Shown: positions 62,646-64,000 of the stretch, in pieces
Layout of the letters: each line of letters begins with the position of its first letter
Numbering within the stretch: the first letter of the stretch is position 1
NCBI RefSeq assembly: GCF_039523615.1
Contig: NZ_BAAAFQ010000004.1
Span: forward strand, 558,001-622,000
Source: Psychrosphaera haliotis
Lineage (GTDB): Bacteria > Pseudomonadota > Gammaproteobacteria > Enterobacterales > Alteromonadaceae
Reading direction: 5' to 3'
DNA: 64,000 nt
The notes under the pieces: generated by a model
Seen by the model: the letters and a program-made list of their open reading frames with translations, nothing else
What the model was told of the DNA's origin: nothing
The model's database searches: none
Made by a program: the position numbers and the translations under genes

Positions 62646-64000
62646 TCAGATAGATAACTTGTCTATTTTCTTGCCGCCCCACACTGCATTGACAATGGCA
62701 CGAGTACCAACAATTGCAGTAAACATTGAAGTGGCAATACCAATTGCTAAGGTAATAGCAAAGCCTTTTACAGGACCAGTACCAATGGCAAACAAAATAA
62801 CCGCCGCAATGAAGGTTGTAATGTTCGCATCCGCAATGGTTGAGAAAGCACTATCATAACCATGGTGTATTGCTTGTTGAGGACTACGTTTATCTCGCAA
62901 TTCTTCTCTTATACGTTCAAATATAAGAACGTTAGCATCTACCGCCATACCAACCGTAAGAACGATACCAGCGATACCAGGCAAGGTAAGTGTTGCACCA
63001 GGTATCATAGACATAACACCAATGATTAATACTAAGTTTGCTGCTAATGCTGCGTTTGCAACAAGGCCAAACTTTTTATAATAGAACAACATAAATACTA
63101 GAACTAAGCCAAAACCAAGTAGCACCGCTGTCATACCAGCATTAATATTTTCTTGGCCTAAGCTTGGTCCAACAGTACGTTCTTCAACAATCTGAATTGG
63201 CGCAATAAGCGCACCAGCACGAAGCATTAACGCTAAGTTATGAGCTTCAGCAGAGGTATCAATACCTGTAATTGAGAAACGGCGTCCTAAACGACTTTGA
63301 ATCGTCGCGATCTGGATAACATCTTCAATTTTCTTAAGTTTTGCTACACCATTTTCATCTTTTTGCTCTGTCGGCTTATATTCAATGAAGACAACCGCCA
63401 TTGGATTACCAACGTTGTCTTTAGTCATAGCAGACATCTTGTTGCCGCCTTTAGTATCTAAATTAATAGTTACTTGAGGCATACCGTATTCGTCAAAAGA
63501 ACTCTGAGCATCAACGATATGATCACCAGTTAAACGAACGCGCTTTTCTAGCAATACAGGACCACGAGGAGCACTTTCGTATAACTTAGCTTTCGGTGGT
63601 ACTCGACCACGCATTGCAGCACCGATGTCACCATTTTGATAAACCATTTTAAATTCTAGAGTTGCCGTAGCACCTAGGATTTCTTTAGCTCGAGCAGTAT
63701 CTTGAACACCTGGTAATTGAACGACTATACGATCTTGACCTTGACGTTGAACCAAAGGCTCAGCAACACCAAGCTCATTTACTCGGTTACGAATAATAGT
63801 AATATTTTGATCAACAGCATACTGACGTGTTTCTTTGATCTTTTGCTCGCTCATGCGGATCAGAACATCGAACTCATCAGTATTATAATCGTCAGATACT
63901 ACTAAGTCTGGATAACGCTTCGCTAAGAATCGACGAGCTTCGTCTAAATCTTCTTCATTACGCATTTCAACACGAACTGCATCAAGCTTGATTTCACGCT
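62646..64000 (-). CDS. secD: SecD, protein-export membrane protein (5' end outside the window)
   Basis: Partner of SecF. The frame is open to the window edge, giving about 450 C-terminal residues of a protein usually near 615. Visible signatures are NRVNELGVAEPLVQRQGQDR (20 residues), IVVQLPGVQD, the RND-type TM block GLVLVFMLFYYKKFG and GMAVDANVLIFERIREELR (in part). The yajC and N-terminal part would lie beyond position 64000. Confidence 0.97.
   Translation of the reverse strand, partial: REIKLDAVRVEMRNEEDLDEARRFLAKRYPDLVVSDDYNTDEFDVLIRMSEQKIKETRQYAVDQNITIIRNRVNELGVAEPLVQRQGQDRIVVQLPGVQDTARAKEILGATATLEFKMVYQNGDIGAAMRGRVPPKAKLYESAPRGPVLLEKRVRLTGDHIVDAQSSFDEYGMPQVTINLDTKGGNKMSAMTKDNVGNPMAVVFIEYKPTEQKDENGVAKLKKIEDVIQIATIQSRLGRRFSITGIDTSAEAHNLALMLRAGALIAPIQIVEERTVGPSLGQENINAGMTAVLLGFGLVLVFMLFYYKKFGLVANAALAANLVLIIGVMSMIPGATLTLPGIAGIVLTVGMAVDANVLIFERIREELRDKRSPQQAIHHGYDSAFSTIADANITTFIAAVILFAIGTGPVKGFAITLAIGIATSMFTAIVGTRAIVNAVWGGKKIDKLSI

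Overview
The window is A/T-rich chromosomal DNA from a marine gammaproteobacterium, most likely of the order Alteromonadales (Colwellia/Thalassotalea/Psychrosphaera-like). The evidence is gene content and order: the dcw start mraZ-rsmH-ftsL-ftsI-murE, fldB/xerD-dsbC-recJ, rpoE-rseA-rseB-rseC-lepA-lepB-rnc-era-recO-pdxJ-acpS with nadB divergent, sdhE-ygfX beside ygfZ, secD-secF, a NhaD antiporter, and many secreted peptidases and outer-membrane barrels. The species cannot be fixed from the sequence alone. No tRNA, rRNA, CRISPR array, insertion sequence or prophage was seen.

Layout. 1-4.9 kb: dcw cluster on the minus strand, with a TTGACA promoter and MraZ-type GTGGGA repeats, plus a second, oppositely oriented pair of repeats. 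5-9.4 kb: BON-domain periplasmic protein, YhhN-type membrane protein, chemoreceptor and Tsx-like channel. 9.5-19 kb: DUF5117-type zinc metalloprotease, GNAT enzyme, a 7 x 7-bp tandem repeat, lipoprotein glycerophosphodiesterase, a 1058-residue HExxH/propeller/barrel protein, and NhaD. 19-26 kb: a tightly packed nine-gene minus-strand run (thioredoxin, DUF4266 lipoprotein, DUF3570 barrel, ApbE, response regulator, sensor kinase, cupredoxin, FTR1-like permease, small barrel). 26-36 kb: YjbR, GH31 glucosidase, DUF3081, an unexplained structured leader ending in a terminator, endonuclease I with two repeated C-terminal domains, DUF3034 with a lipoprotein truncated hemoglobin, parvulin, CadC-like regulator. 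36-45 kb: fldB/xerD-dsbC-recJ, a His-rich-loop ABC transporter, S46 dipeptidyl-peptidase, patatin. 45-57 kb: conserved acpS-to-rpoE block with nadB. 57-64 kb: sdhE/ygfX, ygfZ, slyD, a chemoreceptor with a C-terminal PilZ domain, yacL, a CsrB-type regulatory RNA with an upstream UvrY/GacA-type palindrome, and secF-secD (secD cut by the window edge).

The best candidate for an undescribed system is the 19.06-25.96 kb cluster. It links a flavin transferase (ApbE), a barrel protein carrying a D-x-x-T-G-A-S sequence resembling the ApbE target motif, a small lipoprotein ending GGGCGCN, a periplasmic thioredoxin, its own two-component system, a cupredoxin lacking the usual Cys ligand, and an FTR1-like permease lacking REGLE. 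A CTTAA-N6-CTTAA direct repeat lies in its promoter region. I infer an envelope redox system tied to metal handling; this is not shown. Other notable signals are the csrB gene with about 30 GGA motifs, the possible attenuator RNA upstream of the endonuclease, and the PilZ chemoreceptor.
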